The notes: generated from the letters alone by a model not told the origin. A stretch of 64,000 nucleotides of DNA from Jiella pacifica (GCF_010500815.1 NZ_JAAAMG010000005.1:186001-250000); one strand, 5' to 3'. Positions 10,639-19,128 are shown, counted from the first letter of the stretch. Program-made: numbers and translations.

Positions 10639-10908
10639 ATGGCCAACACTCCTTCGGCCAAGAAGGCGACGCGAAAGATCGCTCGCCGCACGGCCATCAA
10701 CGGTGCCCGCCGCTCGCGCGTACGGACCTTCCTGCGCAAGGTCGAAGAGGCGATTGCCGCCGGCGACAAGGAGGCCGCAGTCGCCGCGTTCCGCAATGCC
10801 GAACCGGAGATGCGCCGCGCCGCATCCAAGGGTGTCTTCCATCGCAACACCGTTTCCCGGAAGATCTCTCGCCTGTCGCATCGCGTGAAGGCGATCGCGG
10901 AGGCCTGA
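10639..10908 (+). CDS. rpsT: 30S ribosomal protein S20
   Basis: An 89-residue, lysine/arginine-rich primary 16S rRNA-binding protein of the small subunit. [18 protein letters not shown] and [14 protein letters not shown] are the conserved S20 helices, and [17 protein letters not shown] the conserved C-terminal helix. The ATG at 10639 follows a purine-rich GGAAAGAGAGAC site. A near-consensus promoter lies upstream and a terminator follows 25 bases after the stop, so it is probably a single-gene transcript. Confidence 0.98.
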   Translation: MANTPSAKKATRKIARRTAINGARRSRVRTFLRKVEEAIAAGDKEAAVAAFRNAEPEMRRAASKGVFHRNTVSRKISRLSHRVKAIAEA

Positions 10909-10933
10909 TTTTTCCTCTGCGATGACTTTGAGA

Positions 10934-10960
10934 AAGCTCGGCTCGCGGCCGGGCTTTTTT
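10934..10960 (+). terminator. Rho-independent terminator of rpsT
   Basis: A nine-base-pair stem (AAGCTCGGC pairing with GCCGGGCTT, with one G-U pair) around a five-base loop is followed by a run of T residues ending at 10960. It lies 25 bases after the rpsT stop. Confidence 0.8.
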
Positions 10961-11388
10961 GATTCGAGGCTTGACGCCGACGACGGGCCGAGGATTCGGT
11001 CGCGGAAGGCGTCAGATTGTCGCGAGGCATCATGCCGTTGACACGTTGTTCAAAAAGACTCTTATTTATCAATTACTTGCCGAAGGTCGCCAATTCGACC
11101 GTCGTTGCCGGCTAACCAATTTCTGCCAAGCCTTTGAGTCAAGTAGCCCGTCGCGAATTCCGCAAAATTTATTCTTTCGAGGGTGCGAGGCGCGCAGCCG
11201 CAAGAGCCAAACCGCAGGGGCATAAGGGGTTCCGGCGGGAAGGCTGCGCGGAGGCGATGTCGGAGTCGCAACAAGGGCGCTGCCGTCGACCGGGAATCCC
11301 ATCGAGTCGGCTTGCCCCGGCCGCTCGGGTTTCGTAAATTCTCGCCATGACAAGAGCGGAGACAGACGTAGTGCGGGGACAAGCGGAC

Positions 11389-11397
11389 TTATCCAGA
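11389..11397 (+). promoter_or_regulatory. DnaA-box-like site
   Basis: TTATCCAGA differs from the DnaA box TTATCCACA at one base. It lies 155 bases before the rhodanese start and 575 before dnaA, so it could serve DnaA autoregulation. I saw no second good box nearby, so there is no case for a replication origin here. Confidence 0.35.
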
Positions 11398-11423
11398 GCT
11401 TCAAGCAGTCCTGTGATGGGTTC

Positions 11424-11452
11424 GCGGACGTCCTTCGCAACGTCCGCCTTTT
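11424..11452 (+). terminator. Hairpin with short T-run upstream of rhodanese gene
   Basis: GCGGACGT (11424-11431) and ACGTCCGC (11440-11447) form a perfect eight-base stem around an eight-base loop, followed by CTTTT. It could end a short transcript from the rpsT-dnaA gap, or attenuate the rhodanese-dnaA transcript. No upstream gene obviously needs it. Confidence 0.45.
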
Positions 11453-11552
11453 AGACTCTCAAATCCTATCATGAAATTTAGTGACGGTTGGTAGTCGGCC
11501 CGAAGGGCAGCCGGCTGGATACTGTCGTTGTACTCACTCTGGGGAAGGTGCG

Positions 11553-11987
11553 ATGGCGCAGGGCTATGAAGGCGATGTGAGCGTCCGGCAGTGCTGGTCG
11601 GTGCTGGCGGACGATCCGACCGCAATCCTCGTCGACGTGAGGACCGCGGCGGAATGGACCTATGTCGGGATCCCCGACCTCTCGCCGCTCGCCAAGACGG
11701 CGGTTCTGGTCGAGTGGCAGTCCTATCCCTCGATGGCGGTCGATCCGGCTTTCGTCGAGCGGGTCGAAGCGGCACTCGGCGAAGGGCCGGGCAAGCGGGA
11801 TGGTCAGATCTTTCTCCTCTGCCGCTCAGGGGTTCGCTCGGTCGCGGCCGCGCGTGCCCTGACAGCGGCCGGTTTCGAACATTGCATCAACATTCTCGAC
11901 GGCTTCGAGGGCGCCCCCGACCAGAATGGTCACCGGGGCACCATCGCCGGCTGGAAAGCGGAGGGTCTTCCATGGCTACAGAGATGA
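11553..11987 (+). CDS. Rhodanese-like sulfurtransferase upstream of dnaA
   Basis: A single-domain rhodanese-fold protein (144 residues) with the active-site loop CRSGVRS (C90), typical of sulfur transfer or redox roles. AILVDVRTAAEW is the conserved N-terminal strand and LDGFEG the usual C-terminal turn. The ATG at 11553 has GGGGAAGG about six bases upstream. Its last 16 bases overlap the dnaA start in another frame, and the dnaA ribosome site lies within its coding sequence, so the two are probably translationally coupled. A sulfur donor or acceptor is not evident. Confidence 0.88.
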   Translation: MAQGYEGDVSVRQCWSVLADDPTAILVDVRTAAEWTYVGIPDLSPLAKTAVLVEWQSYPSMAVDPAFVERVEAALGEGPGKRDGQIFLLCRSGVRSVAAARALTAAGFEHCINILDGFEGAPDQNGHRGTIAGWKAEGLPWLQR

Positions 11988-13543
11988 TTCGCGCCCGCCC
12001 GGCGGCAACGGGCCCGGCGAGAACCAAGATCGACGGCGCCATGAACGCGCCGCAAATGAAGAGCGGCAAGCACGGGGCAATGATGACGGATGTTGACTCA
12101 GACCGGGCGGAGGTGATCGAGCGCGTCAAGATGCGCCTCAAGGCTCAGCTCGGCCAGGACATCTACATGAGCTGGTTCCAGCGCATGAAACTCGACACTC
12201 TCGGCAAGGGTGTCTGCCAGGTCTCCGTGCCGACTGCCTTCCTGCGCTCATGGATTCAGTCGCACTATCAGGAGCTCTTGACCGAGATCTTTGCCGACGA
12301 GGTCCCCGGGACGCTGCGCGTCGACGTCGCGGTTCGCTCCGCCGTCCGGGGCGGCGGTGTCACCATCCGTTCGAGCCGAATCGGCGGACGCGCCGAACAG
12401 GCCGTTCCCCTGGCAGCCGGCGACGCGCGGCTCGTTCAGAAGCCGGTGGCCGAGGAACAGGAGCTGCTCGAAGCGCCGTTCACCGTATCGGGCTCGCCCG
12501 AATTCGGCTCGCCGCTCGATCCCCGCTACGTCTTCGAGAGTTTCGTCGAGGGGGCGTCGAACCGGGTAGCGCTCGCGGCGGCAAGATCCATCGCGGAAAA
12601 CGGGCCCGGCTCGGTGCGCTTCAACCCGCTTTTCGTCCACGCCGCGGTCGGCCTCGGCAAGACCCACCTCCTCCAGGCGATCGCCAATTCGGCGGTCCGC
12701 CGGCCCGACCGGCCGCGGGTGGTCTATCTGACCGCCGAATACTTCATGTGGCGCTTCGCCACCGCCATCCGCGACAACCGCGCCCTCGACCTCAAGGAGA
12801 CCCTGCGCGGCATCGACATCCTGATCATCGACGACACCCAGTTCCTTCAGGGCAAGTCGATCCAGCAGGAGTTCTGCCACCTCCTCAATGCACTGATCGA
12901 TTCGGCCAAGCAGGTGATCTGCGCCGCCGACCGGCCGGCGGCCGATCTCGAATCCCTCGATCCGAGGGTCCGCTCGCGGCTCGCCAACGGCATCACGCTG
13001 GAGATCGGCGTTCCCGATTACCCGATGAGGAAGGCGATCCTCGAAAGCCGCGCCGCCGCCATGCGGGCCGAGGATCCGACCTTCGCCATGCCGGACCACA
13101 TGATCGATACGATCGCCAAGCGGGTGATCGGCTCCGGCCGCGATCTCGAAGGCGCCTTCAACCAGATCGCCTTTCGCCACTCGCTCGGCCAGCCGTTGTC
13201 GGCCGAGCATCTGGAAGACCTGCTCAACCAGCTGACCCGGGCGAATGTCGAGCGGAAGGTGCGGATCGAGGACATCCTGAAGTTCGTCTCGCGCCACTAC
13301 AACGTGACGCGCACCGACATTCTCTCCGCGCGGCGCACCAAGACCATCGTCCGCCCGCGCCAGATCGCCATGTATCTCGCCAAGACGATGACGCCGCGCT
13401 CCCTGCCGGAGATCGGCCGGCGCTTCGGCGGCCGGGACCACACGACGGTGCTGCATGCCGTCCGCAAGATCGAAGGCGAGCGCTCCAAGGACGAGACGTT
13501 CTCCAACGAGCTCGACCTGATCCGGCGGATGATCGAGGAATAG
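11972..13543 (+). CDS. dnaA: Chromosomal replication initiator DnaA
   Basis: The replication initiator ATPase that binds DnaA boxes and opens the origin. The 523-residue protein has an N-terminal extension of about 40 residues, the domain I segment RLKAQLGQDIYMSWFQRMKL, then an AAA+ domain with Walker A AVGLGKTHLL, Walker B ILIIDDTQFLQG and the arginine-finger region DPRVRSRLANG. The C-terminal DNA-binding signature is GGRDHTTVLHAVRKIE. I chose the ATG at 11972 because GGAGGG lies six bases upstream; ATGs at 12041 and later are weaker. The TQFL form of the usual IQFL segment is a mild variant. Confidence 0.97.
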   Translation: MATEMIRARPAATGPARTKIDGAMNAPQMKSGKHGAMMTDVDSDRAEVIERVKMRLKAQLGQDIYMSWFQRMKLDTLGKGVCQVSVPTAFLRSWIQSHYQELLTEIFADEVPGTLRVDVAVRSAVRGGGVTIRSSRIGGRAEQAVPLAAGDARLVQKPVAEEQELLEAPFTVSGSPEFGSPLDPRYVFESFVEGASNRVALAAARSIAENGPGSVRFNPLFVHAAVGLGKTHLLQAIANSAVRRPDRPRVVYLTAEYFMWRFATAIRDNRALDLKETLRGIDILIIDDTQFLQGKSIQQEFCHLLNALIDSAKQVICAADRPAADLESLDPRVRSRLANGITLEIGVPDYPMRKAILESRAAAMRAEDPTFAMPDHMIDTIAKRVIGSGRDLEGAFNQIAFRHSLGQPLSAEHLEDLLNQLTRANVERKVRIEDILKFVSRHYNVTRTDILSARRTKTIVRPRQIAMYLAKTMTPRSLPEIGRRFGGRDHTTVLHAVRKIEGERSKDETFSNELDLIRRMIEE

Positions 13544-13713
13544 CCGGCCCACCGGCGCCCTCGCCTCCGATGCGGCCGAAGACGGCGGTGCAGCGCGCTT
13601 TTGGCGCGCCGCCCCGCCGCTTCGCCCTTTTCAAGCCGCGAGCGAGCCTCTAAGAACGTTGGTCCCGGAAGGCTCTTGGTCGGGTCCCCGGAACCTATGG
13701 AACGGCAGACCCC

Positions 13714-14838
13714 ATGCGTATCATCATCGAGCGTTCGAACCTTCTGAAGTCGCTGTCGCACGTCCACCGCGTGGTCGAACGGCGCAACACGATTCCGATC
13801 CTGTCCAACGTGCTGGTGCGCACCGAGGGCGACGGCATGCGGCTGAAGGCGACCGATCTCGACATCGAAATCACCGAAACCGTTCCGGCGATGGGCGAGG
13901 AGACGGGCGCGACGACGGTGCCGGCCCACCTCCTCTACGACATCGTCCGCAAGCTGTCCGAGGGCTCCGAGGTCAAGCTCGCCACCAATGGCGAGGGGAC
14001 GCAGATGACGATCTCCTCCGGCCGGTCGAACTTCCGCCTGCAGTGCCTGCCCGAGTCGGACTTTCCCGACATCACCGCCGGCAGCCTCAGCCACAATTTT
14101 TCCCTCAAGGCGGCGGACCTCCTGCGGCTGATCGAGCGGACCCAGTTCGCGATCTCCACCGAAGAGACGCGCTACTATCTCAACGGCATCTATCTCCACA
14201 CCGTCGAGGTCGACGGCGACCTCTCGCTGCGAGCCGTTGCGACCGACGGCCACCGGCTCGCCCGGGCCGAGGTCAATGCGCCGTCGGGCTCGGAGGGCAT
14301 GCCGGGCATCATCGTGCCGCGCAAGACCGTCGGCGAGGTGCAGAAGCTCCTCGGCGAATGCGGCGAAGACGACATGGTGGCGGTCGAACTCTCCGATTCG
14401 AAGATCCGCTTTTCCATCGGCGCCGTGGTGATGACCTCCAAGCTGATCGACGGGACCTTCCCGGACTATCAGCGGGTCATCCCGCAGAACAACGACAAGG
14501 CGCTCACCCTCGACCGGCAGACCTTCTCGGCCGCCGTCGACCGCGTCTCGACCATTTCGTCGGAACGCGGTCGGGCGGTGAAGCTGTCGCTGTCGCCCGA
14601 CCAGCTGATGCTGACGGTGAACTCGCCGGACAGCGGCACGGCGACCGAAGAACTCGCCGTCGAATACGGCTCAGACGACATCGAGATCGGCTTCAACGCC
14701 CGCTATCTCCTCGACATCACCAGCCAGCTGTCCGGCGAAAGCGCCGTCTTCATGCTGGCCGATCCCGGCTCGCCGACCCTGATCCGGGACGGCGGCGACG
14801 AGACGACGCTCTACGTCCTGATGCCGATGCGGGTGTGA
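13714..14838 (+). CDS. dnaN: DNA polymerase III subunit beta (sliding clamp)
   Basis: The ring-shaped processivity clamp of the replicative polymerase (374 residues). MRIIIERSNLLKSLSHV and VVERRNTIPILSNVL mark the first clamp domain, YYLNGIYLH the second, and the C-terminus ends in TLYVLMPMRV, the conserved partner-binding tail. It lies 170 bases after dnaA and 20 bases before recF on the same strand, the classical dnaA-dnaN-recF order. Confidence 0.97.
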   Translation: MRIIIERSNLLKSLSHVHRVVERRNTIPILSNVLVRTEGDGMRLKATDLDIEITETVPAMGEETGATTVPAHLLYDIVRKLSEGSEVKLATNGEGTQMTISSGRSNFRLQCLPESDFPDITAGSLSHNFSLKAADLLRLIERTQFAISTEETRYYLNGIYLHTVEVDGDLSLRAVATDGHRLARAEVNAPSGSEGMPGIIVPRKTVGEVQKLLGECGEDDMVAVELSDSKIRFSIGAVVMTSKLIDGTFPDYQRVIPQNNDKALTLDRQTFSAAVDRVSTISSERGRAVKLSLSPDQLMLTVNSPDSGTATEELAVEYGSDDIEIGFNARYLLDITSQLSGESAVFMLADPGSPTLIRDGGDETTLYVLMPMRV

Positions 14839-14858
14839 GGCAAGCGGCGAGGCCGGCT

Positions 14859-16013
14859 TTGAGCGATACCGCGCCGTCTTCTGTGCCACTGCCCTCGACG
14901 CGGGTGGAGCGGCTGCGGCTCGGCGACTTCCGCAACTATCCCACCCTCGATCTGTCCTTCGACAGCGGCTTCGTCGTCTTCTTCGGCGACAACGGCGCCG
15001 GCAAGACCAATCTGCTCGAAGCCCTGTCGCTGCTCTCGCCGGGCCGGGGCATTCGCCGCGCCACCTATGGCGAAATGGCGCGCAAGGGCGGCAGCGGCGG
15101 GTTCTTCGCCAGAGCCGCGGTGGTCTCGAACGACGGCGAGGTCCTTGTCGAATCGCGGCTGCATCCGACGGCGGACGGGCCCGCGAGCCGTGCCCTCAGG
15201 ATCGACGAAACCGCGGCGAAGACCGCCGACGAGCTTCTGGATATCTGCCGCGTCCTCTGGCTGACGCCCGCGATGGATGGCCTGTTCACCGGGCCTGGCG
15301 CCGACCGCCGGCGGTTTCTCGACCGGATGGTTCTCGCCATCGATCCGGCCCATGGCCGCCGCGCCAGCGACTACGAGCGGGCGATGCGCTCGCGCAATCG
15401 CCTCCTCTCCGAAGACCGCATGGACGACGCTTGGCTCTCCGGCCTCGAGGCGCAGATGGCCGAACTCGGCGTCGCCATGGCGATCGCCCGCACCGAACTC
15501 GCCGACATGCTGGCGACGAAGATCGCCGCGGCGGCGGATGCAAGCCCGTTTCCGGCCGCGCGGCTGTCGCTCCAGTCCGGCTTCGAGGACGTGGATCTGG
15601 CCGGTCCCGCCGTCGACGCCGAAGAGGCGGTACGCCTCGGTCTCAAGCGCTCACGCTCCCTGGACAGGGCCGCCGGCCGGACGCGTGAAGGGCCGCACCG
15701 TGCGGATCTCTCGGTGTTTTTCGCCGCCAAGGACATGCCTGCCGCCCTCGCCTCGACCGGCGAACAGAAGGCCCTCCTGATCGGTCTCGTCCTCGCTCAC
15801 GCCCAACTCGTCGCGCAGGTTTCGGGCTTCCGGCCGATTCTCCTCCTCGACGAGGTGGCCGCCCATCTCGATCCCGGGAGGCGCCAGGCGCTGTTCGATC
15901 TCGTTTCGACGCTCGGGGTCCAGGCCTTCATGACCGGGACGGACGAGGCGCTGTTCGAGGCGCTCGAGGGGCGGGCGAACATGATCCCGATCGGCCGGGC
16001 GAGTGGAGAATGA
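14859..16013 (+). CDS. recF: DNA replication and repair protein RecF
   Basis: An SMC-like ATPase that helps load RecA at single-strand gaps. The 384-residue protein carries Walker A GDNGAGKT (43-50), the signature region ASTGEQKALLIGLVLAHA and Walker B PILLLDEVAAHLD. No ATG precedes the conserved start. The TTG at 14859 follows a GGCGAGG site and gives a normal length; a GTG at 14883 is the alternative. It begins 20 bases after dnaN and nearly touches the next gene. Confidence 0.93.
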   Translation: MSDTAPSSVPLPSTRVERLRLGDFRNYPTLDLSFDSGFVVFFGDNGAGKTNLLEALSLLSPGRGIRRATYGEMARKGGSGGFFARAAVVSNDGEVLVESRLHPTADGPASRALRIDETAAKTADELLDICRVLWLTPAMDGLFTGPGADRRRFLDRMVLAIDPAHGRRASDYERAMRSRNRLLSEDRMDDAWLSGLEAQMAELGVAMAIARTELADMLATKIAAAADASPFPAARLSLQSGFEDVDLAGPAVDAEEAVRLGLKRSRSLDRAAGRTREGPHRADLSVFFAAKDMPAALASTGEQKALLIGLVLAHAQLVAQVSGFRPILLLDEVAAHLDPGRRQALFDLVSTLGVQAFMTGTDEALFEALEGRANMIPIGRASGE

Positions 16014-16017
16014 GACG

Positions 16018-16803
16018 ATGAGGCAGACCAAGGCCCCCACCGCGGGGCAGGCGCTCGGACGGGACGAGATCGAGCGCTACGCGCGCCACATCGTACTGCC
16101 GGAAGTCGGCGGCGCCGGTCAGCAGAGGCTCAAGACTGCCCGGGTGCTCGTCGTCGGTGCCGGCGGCCTCGGCTCGCCGGTGGCGCTCTATCTCGCGGCG
16201 GCCGGCGTCGGGCGGATCGGCATGGCCGACGACGACACGGTGTCGCTCTCCAACCTGCAGCGGCAGGTGATCCACGCCACCTCCGACATCGGCCGGCCGA
16301 AGCTCGACAGTGCCGGCGAGCGCGTCGCCGGCCTCAATCCGCATGTCGCCTTTGCGCCCCATGCGGTGCGGCTCGACGCGCAGAACGGACCCGAGATCGT
16401 CGCGGGCTACGATCTCGTCGTCGACGGTTCGGACAACTTTTCCACCCGCTATCTGATGGCCGATCTCTGCGAAGCGGCAAGGATCCCGCTGGTGACGGCG
16501 GCGGTGCAGCGCTTTTCCGGCTCGCTCACCGTGTTGGCGCCGCATCTGACAGACGCGGACGGACGGCAGAACCCGCGCTACCGCGATCTCTTCCCCGAGA
16601 CCCCTCCCCCCGGCGTCGTGCCGTCCTGCGCCGAGGCCGGAATCCTCGGCACCACCACCGGCGTCCTCGGCACGCTCGCGGCCAACGAGGCGATCAAGCT
16701 GATCTGCGGCATCGGCGAGCCGCTGATCGGCAAGCTGTTGATGGTCGACCTTCTCGGCCCGCGCTTCGAGACCATCCGCTACAAGCGACCCAAGACCGCC
16801 TGA
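16018..16803 (+). CDS. moeB: MoeB/ThiF family adenylyltransferase
   Basis: A 261-residue E1-like enzyme that adenylates the C-terminal glycine of a ubiquitin-like sulfur carrier (MoaD or ThiS). VLVVGAGGLGSPVALYLAAAGVG is the nucleotide-binding fold, DDDTVSLSNLQRQVIH the conserved R/Q/H loop, and PSCAEAGILGTTTGVLG the family's C-terminal segment. The rhodanese domain of eukaryotic relatives is absent. The ATG at 16018 has GGAG nine bases upstream; a GTG at 16003 overlaps recF. MoeB and a HesA/ThiF paralogue cannot be separated by eye. Confidence 0.85.
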   Translation: MRQTKAPTAGQALGRDEIERYARHIVLPEVGGAGQQRLKTARVLVVGAGGLGSPVALYLAAAGVGRIGMADDDTVSLSNLQRQVIHATSDIGRPKLDSAGERVAGLNPHVAFAPHAVRLDAQNGPEIVAGYDLVVDGSDNFSTRYLMADLCEAARIPLVTAAVQRFSGSLTVLAPHLTDADGRQNPRYRDLFPETPPPGVVPSCAEAGILGTTTGVLGTLAANEAIKLICGIGEPLIGKLLMVDLLGPRFETIRYKRPKTA

Positions 16804-16840
16804 CACGAAAGGTGCCTCAAAGCCGCAACGGGCATGACGG

Positions 16841-18237
16841 CTATTCGGCCGCGACGGCATCCACAGTCGGCGAAGGCGCCGCCGGCGCGTCGATGGCGGT
16901 TTCAGGAATGGCCAGCGACAGGACGATCGCCGACAGGCCGGCGAGGGTGATCGGCGTCGCAAAGACCTGGCGGATGAAGTCCGGCAGCTGCTGGGTGGCG
17001 TCGGGCACGAGCGTGACGCCGAGGCCGAGGCCGAAGGACACGGCCATGATATAGGCCTTGCGCCGGTCGATATCCTCGCTGGCCAGGATGCGGATGCCGG
17101 CGACGGCAATGGTGCCGAAGAGAACCAGCGTCGCGCCGCCGATCACCGGCTTGGGGATCATCAGGAAGACGCTGCTGATGATCGGCAGGAAGCCCATCAC
17201 CACCAGGATGCCGGCGATGTAGAGGCCGACATGGCGGCTGGCGACGCCGGTCATCTGGATGACGCCGTTGTTCTGGGAGAAGGTCGTGTTGGGGAAGGTG
17301 TTGAACAGCGCGGCAAGGCCCGAATTAACGCCGTCGGCAAGAACGCCGCCCTTGATGCGCGACAGGTAGAGATCGCCCCTCACCGGTTCGCCGGCGATCA
17401 CCGAATTGGCGGTGAGGTCTCCCGTCGTCTCGATGGCGGTGATGAGATAGATGAAGGCGATCGGCAGGAACAGCGCGAGGTCGAAGTCGAGGCCGTAGCG
17501 CAGCGGCATCGGCAGCGCGAACAGCGGTCCGGTGCCGAAGGACGAGACGTCGACCCTGCCGAGGACGAGGGCGACGAGAAACCCCGCCACCAGCCCCAGC
17601 ATGATCGCCGAGATGCGGATCATCGGTTGGAATGGAAGCTGAGGACGAGGATCACCGCCACGACGAGAAAGCCGAGGGCGAGATTGACCGGATCGCCGAG
17701 ATTCTCGCCCGCCGTCGCGCCGCCGGCAAAATCGGTGAAGCCGACCTTGACCAGCGACAGGCCGATCACGGTGATGACGACGCCGGTGACGGTCGGCGTG
17801 ATGATCCGGCCGAGCTTGCCGATGAACTGGGAGAGCGCGATCTCGACGAGGCAGCCGACGAGGCAGAGGCCGAAGATCATCGCCAGGATGTCTTCGGGCG
17901 TGCCACCCCGTCCCTTGACGGCGAAGCCCGCCGCGAGGACCGCGCCGAGAAAGGCGAAGCTCGTGCCCTGCAGGCTGAGGAGGCCGGAGCCGACCGGGCC
18001 GATCCGCCGGCACTGGATGAAGGTGGCAACGCCCGAGACGAACAGCGACATGGCGATGAGATAGGGAACCTCGGCGCCCAGCCCCAGCACCCCGCCGATG
18101 ATCAAGGTCGGCGTGACGATGCCGACGATCGCCGCGAGGATGTGCTGGACCGCAGCCAGCGTCGCCGGCCCCGGCGGCGGCACGTCGTCGAGCTTGTAAA
18201 TCAGTGTGCCAAGCGGCGCTGCCGTCTTTTCGCGCAT
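16841..18237 (-). pseudogene. NCS2 uracil-xanthine permease split by a one-base deletion
   Basis: The two parts together would form one nucleobase:cation symporter-2 permease of about 465 residues. The N-terminal part (17620-18237, 205 residues, start MREKTAAPLGTLIYKLDD with GGAGG five bases upstream) holds the first membrane helices. The C-terminal part (16841-17623, 260 residues, from MIRISAIMLGLVAG) holds the rest, including NTFPNTTFSQNNGVIQMTG, the conserved NCS2 motif. The parts differ in frame by one missing base near 17621. The break creates ATGA: the stop of the first part overlaps an ATG of the second. This may be a true frameshift, a sequencing error or a coupled split gene. Confidence 0.85.
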
Positions 18238-18430
18238 CGATGCCTCCACTTGCGTCAGCCGGGCGGACGGGCAGCCCTTCATGGGCGTCCTTGCCGTCCA
18301 GCGACAAGCCAAGCAGGAAGCGTACCAGTTCACCAAGGATCGCAAGACTGCCGAATTCGCCTCGCTGCTCAAAGCATCAGAGCTTCGCCACCCTCATTCA
18401 GCGCCGATGCCGCCTCGCATGAGATCGAAA
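18238..18430. other. Gap between NCS2 permease and hsp20 terminator
   Basis: This stretch lies upstream of the permease on its strand and should hold its promoter. I see no clear -35/-10 pair, RNA gene or conserved small reading frame. Confidence 0.4.
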
Positions 18431-18460
18431 CAGAAACGCCCCCGGTGTTTGCCGGGGGCG
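18431..18460 (-). terminator. Terminator of hsp20
   Basis: CGCCCCCGG (18437-18445) and CCGGGGGCG (18452-18460) form a perfect nine-base-pair stem with a six-base loop. On the minus strand it is followed by TTTCTG. It lies about 70 bases past the hsp20 stop. Confidence 0.75.
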
Positions 18461-18530
18461 AGGCAGTTCGCATATCGTGTGCTTGCGACGACGCGGGCGC
18501 CGAACGGCAAGCGCAGGCTGTCGTGCGGCC

Positions 18531-18998
18531 TCAGGCCGCGGCGGCCTCGATCTGCTTCTCGTTGGCGTTGCCGGCGGTCGAGACGATCTCGATCTTGCGC
18601 GGCTTCATCGCCTCCGGAATGATCCGGACGAGATCGACGTGAAGGAGGCCGTTTTTCAAGCTGGCGCCCCGGACCTCGACATGCTCGGCGAGCTGGAAGC
18701 GCCGCTCGAAGGCGCGGCCGGCGATGCCGCGATAGAGGGTCTCGCTCGCGCCGTCTTCCTTCTCGGCCTTCTCGCCCTTCACGGTCAGCGTGTTCTCACG
18801 CGACTCGATCGAAAGCTCGGTCTCGTCGAAGCCCGCGACCGCCATGGTGATGCGGTAGGCGTTCTCGCCGGTGCGTTCGATGTTGTAGGGCGGATAGGTC
18901 TGGCCGTTGTCGGGCTGGGACAGCCCGTCGAGCATCGAGACGAGGCGGTCGAAGCCGACGGTGGAACGATAGAGGGGGGCAAAATCAACGTGACGCAT
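18531..18998 (-). CDS. Small heat-shock protein, Hsp20/IbpA family
   Basis: A 155-residue ATP-independent holdase that binds unfolded proteins under heat stress. MRHVDFAPLYRSTVGFDR and YPPYNIERTGENAYRITMA are hallmarks of alphaproteobacterial IbpA/HspA proteins. The alpha-crystallin domain spans about residues 37-135 with the RGIAGRAFERRFQLAEHV core and a C-terminal tail. The ATG at 18998 has GGAG six bases upstream, and that site is sequestered in a ROSE-like hairpin. An RpoH-type promoter lies upstream and a strong terminator downstream, so it is a single-gene heat-shock unit. Confidence 0.94.
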   Translation of the reverse strand: MRHVDFAPLYRSTVGFDRLVSMLDGLSQPDNGQTYPPYNIERTGENAYRITMAVAGFDETELSIESRENTLTVKGEKAEKEDGASETLYRGIAGRAFERRFQLAEHVEVRGASLKNGLLHVDLVRIIPEAMKPRKIEIVSTAGNANEKQIEAAAA

Positions 18999-19092
18999 GA
19001 TGTTCTCCATAGGAAGCAACAAGTTTCGTCCATGACCGATCGAGCAACCCGTCTGGCGTTGCTTCGGTCCTGCGGCCCTTTCCAGCGGCCGC
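18999..19092 (-). ncRNA. ROSE-like RNA thermometer in the hsp20 leader
   Basis: The predicted 5' leader folds into successive hairpins. The last (19001-19021) pairs TGTT with AACA and TTCC with the GGAG ribosome site around a TAT loop, leaving an unpaired GC opposite. ROSE elements of rhizobial small heat-shock genes hide the ribosome site against a U(U/C)GCU segment with a bulged G in this way; here the strand reads TTGCTTCC. An upstream hairpin pairs CTTCGGT with ACCGAAG, and GCGGCC with GGCCGC. Melting on warming would release translation. Confidence 0.75.
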
Positions 19093-19098
19093 ACCGAA

Positions 19099-19128
19099 GA
19101 ATTGGTCGCGCCTGCTGGGCGGTTCAAG
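19099..19128 (-). promoter_or_regulatory. RpoH-type heat-shock promoter of hsp20
   Basis: On the minus strand CTTGAA (19128-19123) and CCAATTC (19105-19099) are separated by 17 bases and resemble the sigma-32 pattern of CTTGAA plus a C-rich -10. Transcription would start near 19092, giving a leader of about 93 bases, a usual ROSE length. Confidence 0.5.

Larger units (their letters stand above)
10961..11458. promoter_or_regulatory. GANTC (CcrM site) cluster upstream of rhodanese-dnaA
   Basis: Eight GANTC sites fall within 498 bases, at 10961, 10993, 11057, 11136, 11263, 11294, 11304 and 11454. At the local base composition about two would be expected. GANTC is the CcrM adenine-methylation target in alphaproteobacteria, and dnaA transcription responds to its methylation in Caulobacter. 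The stretch lies between the rpsT terminator and the rhodanese-dnaA pair and has no convincing coding frame. A TTGACA at 11038-11043 is followed by A+T-rich DNA, but its -10 is weak. Confidence 0.5.

Noticed and set aside
10909-11552. Chromosomal replication origin next to dnaA
   Set aside because: Only one DnaA-box-like site was found, with no cluster and no clear unwinding element. In related bacteria the origin is usually elsewhere.
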